This document shows positions 1 through 7,480 of a stretch of 64,000 bases of DNA, piece after piece; position 1 is the stretch's first letter, and every line of letters starts with the position of its first letter. The notes beneath the pieces are model-generated. The model was given only the letters and a program-made list of their open reading frames with translations, was not told the origin of the DNA and searched no databases. The position numbers were made by a program, and so were the translations under genes. Location of the stretch: contig NZ_QYZP01000001.1 in NCBI RefSeq assembly GCF_003595215.1, forward strand, positions 496,001 through 560,000. The letters are read 5' to 3'. This DNA is from Nesterenkonia natronophila. Its GTDB lineage: Bacteria; Actinomycetota; Actinomycetes; Actinomycetales; Micrococcaceae.

Positions 1-1
1 C

Positions 2-796
2 GGTCGGGTTCTGGCCAAGGACCTCAGGCCATACCGCGATGAGCTGATTATTTCGTCGAAGTCCGGTTGGGACATGTGGCCCGGTCCCTATGGCAACTAC
101 GGCTCTCGCAAATACACGCTCGCCAGTTTGGATGAAGCACTAGGGCGCATGGGCCTGGACTACGTGGACATTTTCTACTCCCATCGTGTCGATCCCGACA
201 CCCCTTTGGAAGAGACAATCGGGGCTCTCGATACAGCGGTGCGTTCCGGAAAGGCTCTCTATGTGGGACTGTCTTCCTACTCAGCGGAGCGAACCAGGGA
301 AGCCTCACGTATCGCAAGTGAGCTGGGGACGCCCCTGGTCATTCATCAACCCGCCTACTCACTGCTGAATCGATGGGTCGAAGATGGACTGTTGGATGCT
401 TTGAAGGAGACGGGAATGGGGTCGATCGCCTTCACACCTCTCGCACAGGGGCTGCTGACAGACAAGTACCTTAAAAACCCGGAGGCCAAGCCTTCAGGGG
501 GCCGATCCTCATTGTTGAGTCACCATCTCAGTGAGGACAACCTTGATCGACTGCGTCAGCTCAACGATCTCGCCGCAGCACGAGGCCAGACCTTGGCTCA
601 GTTGGCTATATCGTGGCTGCTGCGCGATGGCGGTGCTACCTCGGTTCTGCTGGGGGCCTCGTCGACTAGTCAGTTGGATGAGAACCTTGCAGCGGTGCAG
701 AACACTGTGTTTGCGCAGGAGGAGTTGGACTCTATTGATGAGATCACGCAGGGCGATACGGGTATCAACATCTGGTCGGTATCCTCGGACCTTTGA
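2..796 (+). CDS. Aldo/keto reductase, YghZ-like, 5' truncated by window edge
   Basis: The reading frame is open from base 2 to the TGA at 794-796, so the N-terminal part (roughly 80 residues by family size) lies outside the window. The fragment carries the AKR barrel with the lysine of SSKSG, the histidine of YSHR in the strand that usually carries the active-site His, and GLSSY further on. The GPYGNYGSRKY stretch and overall layout resemble YghZ / L-glyceraldehyde-3-phosphate reductase, an NADPH-dependent carbonyl reductase family. It converges on the NtaA-type monooxygenase next door, 30 bp away. A link to the sulfur island, for example reduction of an aldehyde released by desulfonation, is inference from position only. 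Confidence 0.85.
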   Translation, partial: GRVLAKDLRPYRDELIISSKSGWDMWPGPYGNYGSRKYTLASLDEALGRMGLDYVDIFYSHRVDPDTPLEETIGALDTAVRSGKALYVGLSSYSAERTREASRIASELGTPLVIHQPAYSLLNRWVEDGLLDALKETGMGSIAFTPLAQGLLTDKYLKNPEAKPSGGRSSLLSHHLSEDNLDRLRQLNDLAAARGQTLAQLAISWLLRDGGATSVLLGASSTSQLDENLAAVQNTVFAQEELDSIDEITQGDTGINIWSVSSDL

Positions 797-826
797 GAGA
801 AGATGACTCTGCCCCGCCTCGAACAC

Positions 827-2266
827 TCAGCCGTTCAAGACTTCGTCTTTGGGGATCTCGGTCGCGGCCGCAGTGAGGTGCGTGAAAGCTCCGCGATAGG
901 CGGCGGCAGGGTGGGAGTTGGGAAGCCGGTCTGATCCGGTCACCTGAGCTCGGAGACTCGTGGTCGACCTCATCTGCTCAGGCGCTCGCGCGAGACCGCG
1001 CTCGCGCAGCAGCGGCAACACATGGTCAATGAACTCGTCGTAGGAGCCTGGGATGGTGGAGTTCATGACATTGATGCCGTCAATACCAGCCTCTTGCCAT
1101 TGCTTGAGCTCCTCGGTGACCTGCTCCGGGGTCCCTACCACGCGTGTTGACCGAGCCCGAAAGTGCGCCAGATCGCGGAGTGTGACACGGCCATGGGGCG
1201 CAATCTTCTTGATCTCCGCGAGGTGACCCTGGGCACCTTCGGTGTGCTCCAGGTCGTCCAAGGGCGTATCGATCGGCAGGTGCCCTACGTCCACGCCGAG
1301 ACTTCCCGCCGTGTGGGCGATCAGGGCGTGATCGTCAATAGCGTCATCCAGATCGCGGGCTCTCTGCTGGGCTTCGGCCTCTGTGGAACCGATGACAAAG
1401 GACAGTCCCTGGATGAACTTGACATCCTCCGGCCTACGGCCGAACTTCGCGGTACGTTCGCGAACGTCCTGAGCGTGGGCGGCAGCAATCTCTCGCCGCG
1501 GCGCCATCGAGAAGGTGGCTTCCGCATGGGCTGCAGCCAGTTCCCGGCCACGGTCCGAGGAACCGGCCTGAAACAAGTACGGGGTGCGCTGAGGTGAGGG
1601 AGAGGAAAGATGCGGCCCTTCGACCGAATAGCGTTCGCCCCGATGACAGATCTTGGCAACTTTGGCCGGGTCCGCGTGGAGGCCACGCCCGCGCTCATGA
1701 TCAACGGTCTTGTCCTGGAGGAGAGCCCCGTCCTCCCACGAGCCTTCCCAGAGCTTGTAGCAGACATCGAGGTATTCCTCAGCCCAGGCATACCGGTCGT
1801 CGTGCTTGGCAAGGCCACTTGCCCCGAAGTTCTTGTGTGCATTCTCTTGAGCATTAGTCACAACGTTCCATCCCACCCGGCCTCCTGAGAGGTGATCTAA
1901 GGTGGAGAGCTGCCGAGCGAAGGTGAACGGGTGGGCTTGGATCACCGAGGAGGTCATGGCCAGTCCGATCCGGTCGGTGACAGCCGCCAGCGCGGATAGC
2001 AGCACTAGGGGATCGTTGGACGGTACCTGGAGCCCTCGACGCAGGTGTGAAGCCCAGCCACCTTCATGGTCGCCATAAAGACCGACCACATCTGCGAAGA
2101 ATGCGATGTCGAAACCTGCATCTTCAAGTTTCCCAACCAGGGAGATCCAGTGGGGGAGCTCATTGAAACGGTGTTGCTGGGCCTCCTCGCGTCGCCATGC
2201 GCCACCAATTATGTGGCTGGTGGTGTTCATGAGAAATGCGCTGAGGATGAGGGGCTGGGGGGACAA
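827..2266 (-). CDS. LLM-class flavin monooxygenase, NtaA/SnaA/DszA type (copy 1)
   Basis: This 479-residue protein has the hallmarks of the FMNH2-dependent NtaA/SnaA/DszA branch of bacterial luciferase-like monooxygenases. It has an N-terminal LSAFLMNT strand, then AFFADVVGLYG, the FTFARQLSTLDHLSGGRVGWNVVT block near residues 115-140, and YLFQAGSSDRGR in the C-terminal half. Enzymes of this branch cleave C-N or C-S bonds of small organic compounds with reduced FMN supplied by a separate reductase. The start is a TTG with a GGAGG Shine-Dalgarno about five bases upstream. A SAM-I riboswitch on the same strand lies about 84 bases upstream, which argues for an organosulfur substrate. The substrate itself cannot be read from sequence. 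Confidence 0.9.
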   Translation of the reverse strand: MSPQPLILSAFLMNTTSHIIGGAWRREEAQQHRFNELPHWISLVGKLEDAGFDIAFFADVVGLYGDHEGGWASHLRRGLQVPSNDPLVLLSALAAVTDRIGLAMTSSVIQAHPFTFARQLSTLDHLSGGRVGWNVVTNAQENAHKNFGASGLAKHDDRYAWAEEYLDVCYKLWEGSWEDGALLQDKTVDHERGRGLHADPAKVAKICHRGERYSVEGPHLSSPSPQRTPYLFQAGSSDRGRELAAAHAEATFSMAPRREIAAAHAQDVRERTAKFGRRPEDVKFIQGLSFVIGSTEAEAQQRARDLDDAIDDHALIAHTAGSLGVDVGHLPIDTPLDDLEHTEGAQGHLAEIKKIAPHGRVTLRDLAHFRARSTRVVGTPEQVTEELKQWQEAGIDGINVMNSTIPGSYDEFIDHVLPLLRERGLARAPEQMRSTTSLRAQVTGSDRLPNSHPAAAYRGAFTHLTAAATEIPKDEVLNG

Positions 2267-2349
2267 ACTGACCTCCGGGGACTCTGTATGCGGGTAGGGG
2301 AAGAGGCTGAATTAACTCACGCTGAGAAAAGGAAAAGAACGTAGATTGT

Positions 2350-2436
2350 CTCCCATCGTTCCTGGCGGTAGCACCCGTCAAGAACACCGGGTTGCTGCGG
2401 CTTCACTGAGCCAGATCTCTCAGCCGCTCGGGATGG
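2350..2436 (-). promoter_or_regulatory. SAM-I (S-box) riboswitch A, minus strand
   Basis: Read on the minus strand, the segment opens with CCATC and closes with GATGG (P1). It contains GAGAGATCTGGCTCA, GAAGCCGCAGCAACC and GGGTGCTA in the S-box order: P2 with kink-turn, the GCAACC pseudoknot strand, and the P3/P4 junction. It sits in the 5' leader of the minus-strand NtaA-type monooxygenase. A GGGAG overlaps the end of P1, but the gene's start codon is 84 bases further on with its own Shine-Dalgarno. The control mode here (transcriptional or translational) is therefore unclear. Confidence 0.88.
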
Positions 2437-2446
2437 TCATCACGAA

Positions 2447-2476
2447 ACAGTACGGCTCCATTGAGGCAAATATCAA
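2447..2476 (-). promoter_or_regulatory. Candidate promoter for riboswitch A / monooxygenase 1
   Basis: On the minus strand TTGATA (plus 2471-2476) is followed after 18 bases by TACTGT (plus 2447-2452), ten bases before the first paired base of the riboswitch. This is a sigma-70-type match by eye only. Confidence 0.45.
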
Positions 2477-2522
2477 CCAACGCTCCCCAGCGTTTCCTGA
2501 GGTGACGATTTATTAACACGGC

Positions 2523-2553
2523 TTGACGGGGGAATATGTTCACCACGTAGAGT
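2523..2553 (+). promoter_or_regulatory. Candidate promoter for riboswitch B / metN operon
   Basis: TTGACG at 2523-2528 with TAGAGT at 2548-2553 (spacing 19, or CGTAGA at spacing 17) puts the transcription start just ahead of the S-box aptamer. It faces away from the minus-strand promoter at 2447-2476, so both transcription units fire outwards from one intergenic region. Confidence 0.45.
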
Positions 2554-2566
2554 GCGTTGCTGTACA

Positions 2567-2650
2567 CCATCCAGAGCGACCGAGGGATCTGGCCCGAAGA
2601 CGTCGCAGCAACCGGCCGCAGGGCAAGGTGCTAACGCCAGAACGATGGAG
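2567..2650 (+). promoter_or_regulatory. SAM-I (S-box) riboswitch B, metN leader
   Basis: P1 is CCATC (2567-2571) with GATGG (2644-2648), and P2 is GCGAC with GTCGC. Between them are GAGGGATCTGGCCCGAAGA (kink-turn side), GCAGCAACC and AAGGTGCTAACGCCAGA, the expected S-box core. The Shine-Dalgarno GGAG (2647-2650) shares two bases with the P1 3' strand, and the metN ATG follows at 2658. SAM binding, which stabilises P1, should therefore mask the ribosome site directly. That mechanism is inference. The sequence is nearly identical to riboswitch C at 7383-7465. Confidence 0.93.
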
Positions 2651-2657
2651 ATAGACC

Positions 2658-3566
2658 ATGATTTCGCTACGCCATGTGTCCACCACGTTTGCTGATCGTA
2701 ATAAGAAGCCTATTGCGGCAGTCGACGATGTTTCTTTAGAAATCGCAGCAGGAAGTATTCAGGGGATTATCGGCTTCTCTGGTGCAGGAAAATCGACACT
2801 TCTGCGAAATATCAATCTGCTCGAAAGGCCCACATCCGGGCAGGTATGGATCGGGAACACTGAGATTACAGAGCTGAATGCAGAAGATCTGCGCCAAGCT
2901 CGCCATCAGATCGGCATGATTTTTCAAGGCTTCAACCTGGTCAACAACCTCACAGTTCTGCAGAACGTAGAGCTTTCGCTGAAGTTCGCTGGTGTCAAAG
3001 ATAGGCAGGATCGTCGCCGTCGAGTAGCCGAGGCGTTGGAGATCGTCGATATCACCGACAAGACCCAGAACTACCCTGCCCAGCTCTCCGGCGGGCAGAA
3101 GCAGCGGGTGGCGATCGCAAGGGCGCTGGCCACCAAACCGCAGGTTCTGTTGTGTGATGAGCCCACCTCGGCCCTCGATCCGTTCACCACGGCCAGCGTT
3201 CTGCAATACCTGGCGGATATCAATACGGAATTCGGCATCACCGTGGTAGTCGTCACCCATGAGATGGAAGTCATCAAGGCGCTGGCTGACAATATCGCCG
3301 TGATGGAAGCCGGCAGCGTCGTCGAGCAGTTCCAAGCCAGTGATCTTCGCCGTGCGGCGTTCTCTCCTAGGACCTCGATCGGAAGATACCTGGTCTCTGA
3401 CGGCATCAGCGTCCGGCGAGCCGGGCAGCCCGGAACTGGGGAAGGGTTCGATCCCGCCGCGGAAAGTTTCCACGACTATGATCAGAAATTCGAGCCTGCG
3501 CGTCATGACACTGCTGAACCACGCGGACACAAGATCTTCGCAGCTGTCGAAGGTGGTCTGCGCTGA
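2658..3566 (+). CDS. metN: Methionine-type ABC importer ATPase, MetN-like without NIL domain
   Basis: This 302-residue ABC ATPase has Walker A GFSGAGKST (39-47), Q-loop Gln90, signature LSGGQ (143-147), Walker B VLLCDE (163-168) and switch His201. It pairs with the MetI-like permease and two MetQ-like lipoproteins downstream. Typical MetN proteins are about 340 residues and end in a NIL (ACT-like) domain that binds methionine and trans-inhibits transport. Here the chain after about residue 245 is short and polar, with no NIL-like fold visible. The importer may thus escape methionine feedback or carry another sulfur compound. The start follows GGAG, part of the riboswitch. Its TGA overlaps the next ATG (TGATG). 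Confidence 0.9.
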   Translation: MISLRHVSTTFADRNKKPIAAVDDVSLEIAAGSIQGIIGFSGAGKSTLLRNINLLERPTSGQVWIGNTEITELNAEDLRQARHQIGMIFQGFNLVNNLTVLQNVELSLKFAGVKDRQDRRRRVAEALEIVDITDKTQNYPAQLSGGQKQRVAIARALATKPQVLLCDEPTSALDPFTTASVLQYLADINTEFGITVVVVTHEMEVIKALADNIAVMEAGSVVEQFQASDLRRAAFSPRTSIGRYLVSDGISVRRAGQPGTGEGFDPAAESFHDYDQKFEPARHDTAEPRGHKIFAAVEGGLR

Positions 3567-4240
3567 TGAGTTTCGAAATCCTCCGGGACCGCCTTCCCGA
3601 GATCAACCAGGCCATGCTCGAAACCTTCGCCATGATAGGGGTGGCCATCCCGCTGGCTGTGCTGCTCGGGACGCCACTGGGAATCTGGCTCTGGAGTCAC
3701 GCTCCAGCGGGCCTGAACCCCACACCAAGGTCGCACGCCGTGGTCTCTGCGGTGGTCAACATGGTGCGGTCGTTCCCGTTCCTGATCCTGCTGATCGCCA
3801 TCATCCCTTTTACCCGCCTCATTGTCGGGACATCGGTGGGCACCGCGGCGGTGATCGTTCCTCTCACGATCAACGCGATTCCCTATTTCGCGCGGTTGGT
3901 CGAGCAGAACATCACTCAGTTGGGCACCGGCGCCGTTGAGGCTTCACGTGCCATGGGTGCCACCCGCTGGCAGATCATTGGCAATGTGCTGCTTGTAGAC
4001 GCCAGGCCCGCCATCATCGGATCCATCACCATCACCACCGTCAGCTTCATCTCCTACTCCGCCATGTCCGGATTGGTCGGCGGCGGTGGTATAGGCGATC
4101 TCGCCATCCGCTACGGCTATTACCGGTACGAGACCGAGACCATGGTTGTTGCCTGTGTCCTGATGGTCATTTTGGTGACCGTGGTCCAGTACGGGGGCAC
4201 TCGCGCCGCCCGCTGGACCGATAAGCGCGTTTCCGCCTGA
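3566..4240 (+). CDS. metI: Methionine-type ABC importer permease, MetI-like
   Basis: This 224-residue integral membrane protein has about five hydrophobic segments. It carries the binding-protein-dependent permease signature EASRAMGATRWQI (about residues 125-137), which docks on the ATPase. The size matches MetI (about 217 residues). The start codon overlaps the metN stop by one base, so translation is coupled. With the ATPase and the two lipoproteins it forms the cytoplasmic-membrane importer of the first SAM-riboswitch operon. Confidence 0.92.
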   Translation: MSFEILRDRLPEINQAMLETFAMIGVAIPLAVLLGTPLGIWLWSHAPAGLNPTPRSHAVVSAVVNMVRSFPFLILLIAIIPFTRLIVGTSVGTAAVIVPLTINAIPYFARLVEQNITQLGTGAVEASRAMGATRWQIIGNVLLVDARPAIIGSITITTVSFISYSAMSGLVGGGGIGDLAIRYGYYRYETETMVVACVLMVILVTVVQYGGTRAARWTDKRVSA

Positions 4241-4283
4241 CGCGCCTCCTGTCCTACTTCATCCAGACCAAGAAAGATTCACT

Positions 4284-5168
4284 ATGAACGTTCGACGACG
4301 CCTGCTCACTTCCACCGCCGCACTCTCCGGGATTGCGCTTGCCGCCACCGGCTGCGGCTTGGCCGGCCAAGATGGAGAGACCATCAGCATTGTGGTCACC
4401 GAATCCGCACCGTTCCAAGAGCCCGCAGAGATCGCCTCTGATCTGCTGGAGGAACAGGGTTATGAGCTTGACATCACCTACGTCACCGATATCAATCAAC
4501 CCAACCAGGTGGTCAACTCCGGTGAGTATGAGGCCAATTACTTCCAGCACCTGGCATACCTGAACAACTTCAATGGAGCCAATGAGACGGAAGTTGAACC
4601 CCTGTTCTCGGTCTACTACGCACCCTCGGGCCTGTTCTCTTTGGAATACGACGACGTCGACGACGTCCCGGATGGGGCTGAGGTGAACCTGCCAGTGGAC
4701 CCGTCCAATAATGGGCGGGCACTACAGCTGCTTGCCGATGCTGGGCTGATCGAGATAGATGAAGATGTACCGGTCATCGAGCTGACTCAGAATCATGTCA
4801 CCGAGAATCCCAGAGATCTCCAGTTCGTTGAGACCGACCAGCAGTCTGGAGCGCAGGTGCTTCCAGATGTGGACCTGGGGTTCGCCTTCGTTCGGCTTGT
4901 CGCTGAAGCGGGTTACGAGGTGGAGGACACATTGGTCCACTTGGAGGACGGGCGTGACGAGGTCCGGACACCTTTCACTTGCGTGGTCGCCGTCGGGCCT
5001 GGCGGAGTGACAGACGAACAGGCAGGGGCCCTCCAGGATGCCTTCCAATCCTCTGAAGTGGAGGAGTGGTTCAACGAATACCAGGGTGGAGTAATCGACT
5101 TCGCTGACTTCATCACCTTGGACAACGCTGATGAAATCTGGACCGAATTCACTGAGGGTGACGTATGA
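4284..5168 (+). CDS. metQ: MetQ-like substrate-binding lipoprotein 1
   Basis: This 294-residue lipoprotein has a signal peptide ending in the lipobox LAATGC (cysteine near residue 24). The MetQ/NlpA fold follows: a conserved VVTESAPFQEPAEIA start, then NYFQHLAYL and LPVDPSNNGRALQLLADAGLI, matching the methionine-binding family layout. The ligand should be methionine or a methionine-like compound such as a sulfoxide, sulfone or related sulfur source. It lies 43 bp after metI and overlaps the next gene by four bases (ATGA). A close paralogue follows directly, which is unusual for a Met importer with one permease. Confidence 0.9.
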   Translation: MNVRRRLLTSTAALSGIALAATGCGLAGQDGETISIVVTESAPFQEPAEIASDLLEEQGYELDITYVTDINQPNQVVNSGEYEANYFQHLAYLNNFNGANETEVEPLFSVYYAPSGLFSLEYDDVDDVPDGAEVNLPVDPSNNGRALQLLADAGLIEIDEDVPVIELTQNHVTENPRDLQFVETDQQSGAQVLPDVDLGFAFVRLVAEAGYEVEDTLVHLEDGRDEVRTPFTCVVAVGPGGVTDEQAGALQDAFQSSEVEEWFNEYQGGVIDFADFITLDNADEIWTEFTEGDV

Positions 5169-6061
5169 GGGAATGGAGCCGAACCATGAGACACACACGT
5201 ATCTCGCAGGATTGGTTGGCCGCTGCCGCAGCCGGCGCGTCCGCTCTGGCGCTGACAAGCTGTGGACTCATGCCCGGCGGAGGGCAGGGTGAGACGATCA
5301 GCATGGTTGTGACCGAGAACGCGCCGTTCCAGGAACCCACCGAGATTGCCAAAGACCTCTTAGAAGAGGACGGGTGGACCTTGGACACCACGTATGTCAC
5401 CGACATCCTCCAACCGAATTTCACGGTCGACAATGGCGAGTACGACGTCAACTTCTTCCAGAACCTCACCTACCTCTGGCAGTTCAACCAGGACCACGAT
5501 CTTGACCTCGAACCCCTCTTCTTCATGTTCGAGCAGCCCTCAGGGATCTACTCCAAGGAGTACGACGACCTGGAGGATCTCCCCGACAGGGCTCACATTG
5601 CCCTTCCCGTGGATACCGCGAACAACGGTCGAGGCATTCAGCTGCTTGCTCGCGCTGGACTGATCGAGGTCGACCAATCGAAGAATACGTCAGAGCTGAG
5701 TGTCAACGACATCACCGCGAACCCCAAAGATCTGGAGTTTGTGGAGGTGGATCAGCAGTCCGTCGGCACGGTCTATGACGACGTCCACGCGGTGTTCGGT
5801 TTCGCCAGGCTCTTGGCGGAGGTAGATGTCATGCCGGAGGAAGCACTGATTATCGAGACACAGGATGAGGCGCTGCCGTTCGCTATGACGATCGTCGCCC
5901 AGCCGGGGTTCCGGGAGACTGAGCCGGAGAAGTATGACGCATTGCAGAGCGCGTATCATTCCGACGAGGTTCGTCAGTGGTACGGAGAGTACCTCGGTGG
6001 TCTGCTGACCCCGGCGTTTGACCGTGACGTGGATGCCGCATGGGAGGAGGCGAACCGATGA
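5165..6061 (+). CDS. MetQ-like substrate-binding lipoprotein 2
   Basis: This second MetQ/NlpA lipoprotein has 298 residues, lipobox LALTSC, and the same landmarks as its neighbour (VVTENAPFQEPTEIAKDLL, VNFFQNLTYL, LPVDTANNGRGIQLL). Two starts are credible. ATG 5165 overlaps the preceding stop and has GAGGG six bases upstream. ATG 5186 (residue 8) has GGAG seven bases upstream and gives a more typical signal peptide. The pair looks like a tandem duplication that has diverged, so the single MetN-MetI core may take two ligands. It overlaps the downstream oxygenase by ATGA. Confidence 0.88.
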   Translation: MREWSRTMRHTRISQDWLAAAAAGASALALTSCGLMPGGGQGETISMVVTENAPFQEPTEIAKDLLEEDGWTLDTTYVTDILQPNFTVDNGEYDVNFFQNLTYLWQFNQDHDLDLEPLFFMFEQPSGIYSKEYDDLEDLPDRAHIALPVDTANNGRGIQLLARAGLIEVDQSKNTSELSVNDITANPKDLEFVEVDQQSVGTVYDDVHAVFGFARLLAEVDVMPEEALIIETQDEALPFAMTIVAQPGFRETEPEKYDALQSAYHSDEVRQWYGEYLGGLLTPAFDRDVDAAWEEANR

Positions 6062-7293
6062 AGACAACCGCAGACCAGCACACTCTCCTTCCCGGCGACC
6101 TCCTCGAAACCATCGCCAGCGGGGCGGTGGAGCGCGAGCTTCACCGGATTCTGCCCTTTGAGGAGGTCAGACTTCTGGACGAGTGCGGTTTCGGGGCGCT
6201 GCGCGTGCCCACCGAACATGGCGGCCCAGGGCTGAGCGTCGAGCAGCTCATTGGCGAGGTCATCGCTCTGGCCCGGGCCGACTCCAACATCGCCCATCTC
6301 TACCGGGGCCACTTCGGATTCGTGGAGTCTCTGAGATTTCAACCCCCAGAGATCCAAAAAGCTTGGTATCCGAGGGTGCTGAAGGGGAAGACCGTGGGCA
6401 ACGCCTCGACGGAAAGGGGTGGCAACGCTCTGGGAACACTGAACACCACTCTCACGGCAGGAGAAGACGGCTGGGTCCTAAATGGTGAGAAGTTTTACTC
6501 GACCGGCACTATCTTCTCCGACTACACACGGGTCTCCGCCTCGCAAGAGGATGGCGACAAAGGCCGACGGTTTGCTGTGGTGCCGCGCGATGCTGCCGGC
6601 GTGACTGTAGCCGATGATTGGGATGGGTTCGGGCAGAAGCTCACCGGTACTGGCACTACCGTTTTTGAGGATGTGGTGGTCTCCCCGCTGAGCTTGCTGA
6701 ATCGCTCCTACGGTTCGCATGAGGCAGTCCATGAAGCTGCGTTCTTCCAGCTCTACTTGCTTGCGGTCCAAGTAGGAATCGCCCACGCAGCAGTCCGTGA
6801 CGCGGCAAACCTATTGCGCAGGCGCACCAGAACGTTCAATACCTCAGCAACGGGTGCAGCCTTCAAGCAAGACCCTTTGATCCAACAGGTAGTCGGTCGC
6901 ATGTCCGCTAAGGCGTTCGTTGCTCAGGCTGCAGTTGTCGAGGTGGCTAGGATTCACGACCAGGCCCTACGGAGCGGGCTTGCGGCAGGAACACAGAGGG
7001 CCAGCCACCGGGGTGAGCTGCCAGCTGACGTCTACTCTGCAGAGATCGCCGTCCAGCAAGCGCAGGTGACAGTGCCGGACCTCGTACTGGCCGTGACCCA
7101 AGAACTTTTCCAGACCGTAGGAGCATCTGCAACGCTGCGGTCCAAAGCGCTGGATCGTCACTGGCGCAACGCGCAGACCATCGCTACACATAACCCGATC
7201 GTGTTCCGTGCGCGGTCAATTGGCGATTATGAAGTCAATGGAACTCTCCCTGAGGGGCTCAACGCCATCGGTGAATCAGGAGCCTCACGATGA
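6058..7293 (+). CDS. Acyl-CoA-dehydrogenase-fold flavin monooxygenase, DszC/SfnB-like
   Basis: This 411-residue protein has the acyl-CoA dehydrogenase fold: an N-terminal helical part with RVPTEHGGPGLS, a middle beta domain with NASTERGGNALGT and GWVLNGEKFYSTGT, and a C-terminal helical bundle with QELFQTVGASA. Members in sulfur operons (DszC, SfnB) are FMNH2-dependent oxygenases acting on sulfur or carbon next to sulfur, not CoA dehydrogenases. The ATG at 6058 overlaps the previous TGA and has a strong GGGAGGAGG upstream, so I prefer it to the ATG at 6040. It is the last gene of the operon under riboswitch B. The substrate is unknown. Confidence 0.85.
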   Translation: MKTTADQHTLLPGDLLETIASGAVERELHRILPFEEVRLLDECGFGALRVPTEHGGPGLSVEQLIGEVIALARADSNIAHLYRGHFGFVESLRFQPPEIQKAWYPRVLKGKTVGNASTERGGNALGTLNTTLTAGEDGWVLNGEKFYSTGTIFSDYTRVSASQEDGDKGRRFAVVPRDAAGVTVADDWDGFGQKLTGTGTTVFEDVVVSPLSLLNRSYGSHEAVHEAAFFQLYLLAVQVGIAHAAVRDAANLLRRRTRTFNTSATGAAFKQDPLIQQVVGRMSAKAFVAQAAVVEVARIHDQALRSGLAAGTQRASHRGELPADVYSAEIAVQQAQVTVPDLVLAVTQELFQTVGASATLRSKALDRHWRNAQTIATHNPIVFRARSIGDYEVNGTLPEGLNAIGESGASR

Positions 7294-7359
7294 CCCAGGA
7301 ATCTTACGACTTGTGACGCGCTCACCATGGTTTTTTGCGGATCACAGTAATGAACACTT

Positions 7360-7377
7360 ACAGTTGACTTCAGCTGT
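7360..7377 (+). promoter_or_regulatory. Imperfect inverted repeat, possible operator
   Basis: ACAGTTGA-CT-TCAGCTGT has 8-base arms with one mismatch. It overlaps a candidate -10 (TACAGT, 7359-7364, with TTGCGG 18 bases upstream) and ends six bases before riboswitch C. It could be a repressor site giving DNA-level control on top of the riboswitch. No matching copy was noticed before riboswitch B. Confidence 0.3.
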
Positions 7378-7382
7378 ACAAA

Positions 7383-7467
7383 CCATCCAGAGCGACTGAG
7401 GGATCTGGCCCGAAGACGTCGCAGCAACCGGCCGCAGGGCAAGGTGCTAACGCCAGAGCCGATGGGA
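7383..7467 (+). promoter_or_regulatory. SAM-I (S-box) riboswitch C, sulfonate-importer leader
   Basis: P1 is CCATC (7383-7387) with GATGG (7461-7465). The core between them is identical to riboswitch B except for one base after GCGAC and the bases just before the closing strand. GGGAG (7464-7468) overlaps the P1 3' strand and serves the GTG at 7481. As with riboswitch B, ligand binding should hide the ribosome site (inference). Confidence 0.93.
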
Positions 7468-7480
7468 GTGATGATTTTCC

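Noticed and set aside
2160-2387. 75-codon minus-strand frame overlapping riboswitch A and the first monooxygenase
   Set aside because: It begins within the S-box aptamer and is out of frame with the monooxygenase; better explained as a shadow of the leader RNA.
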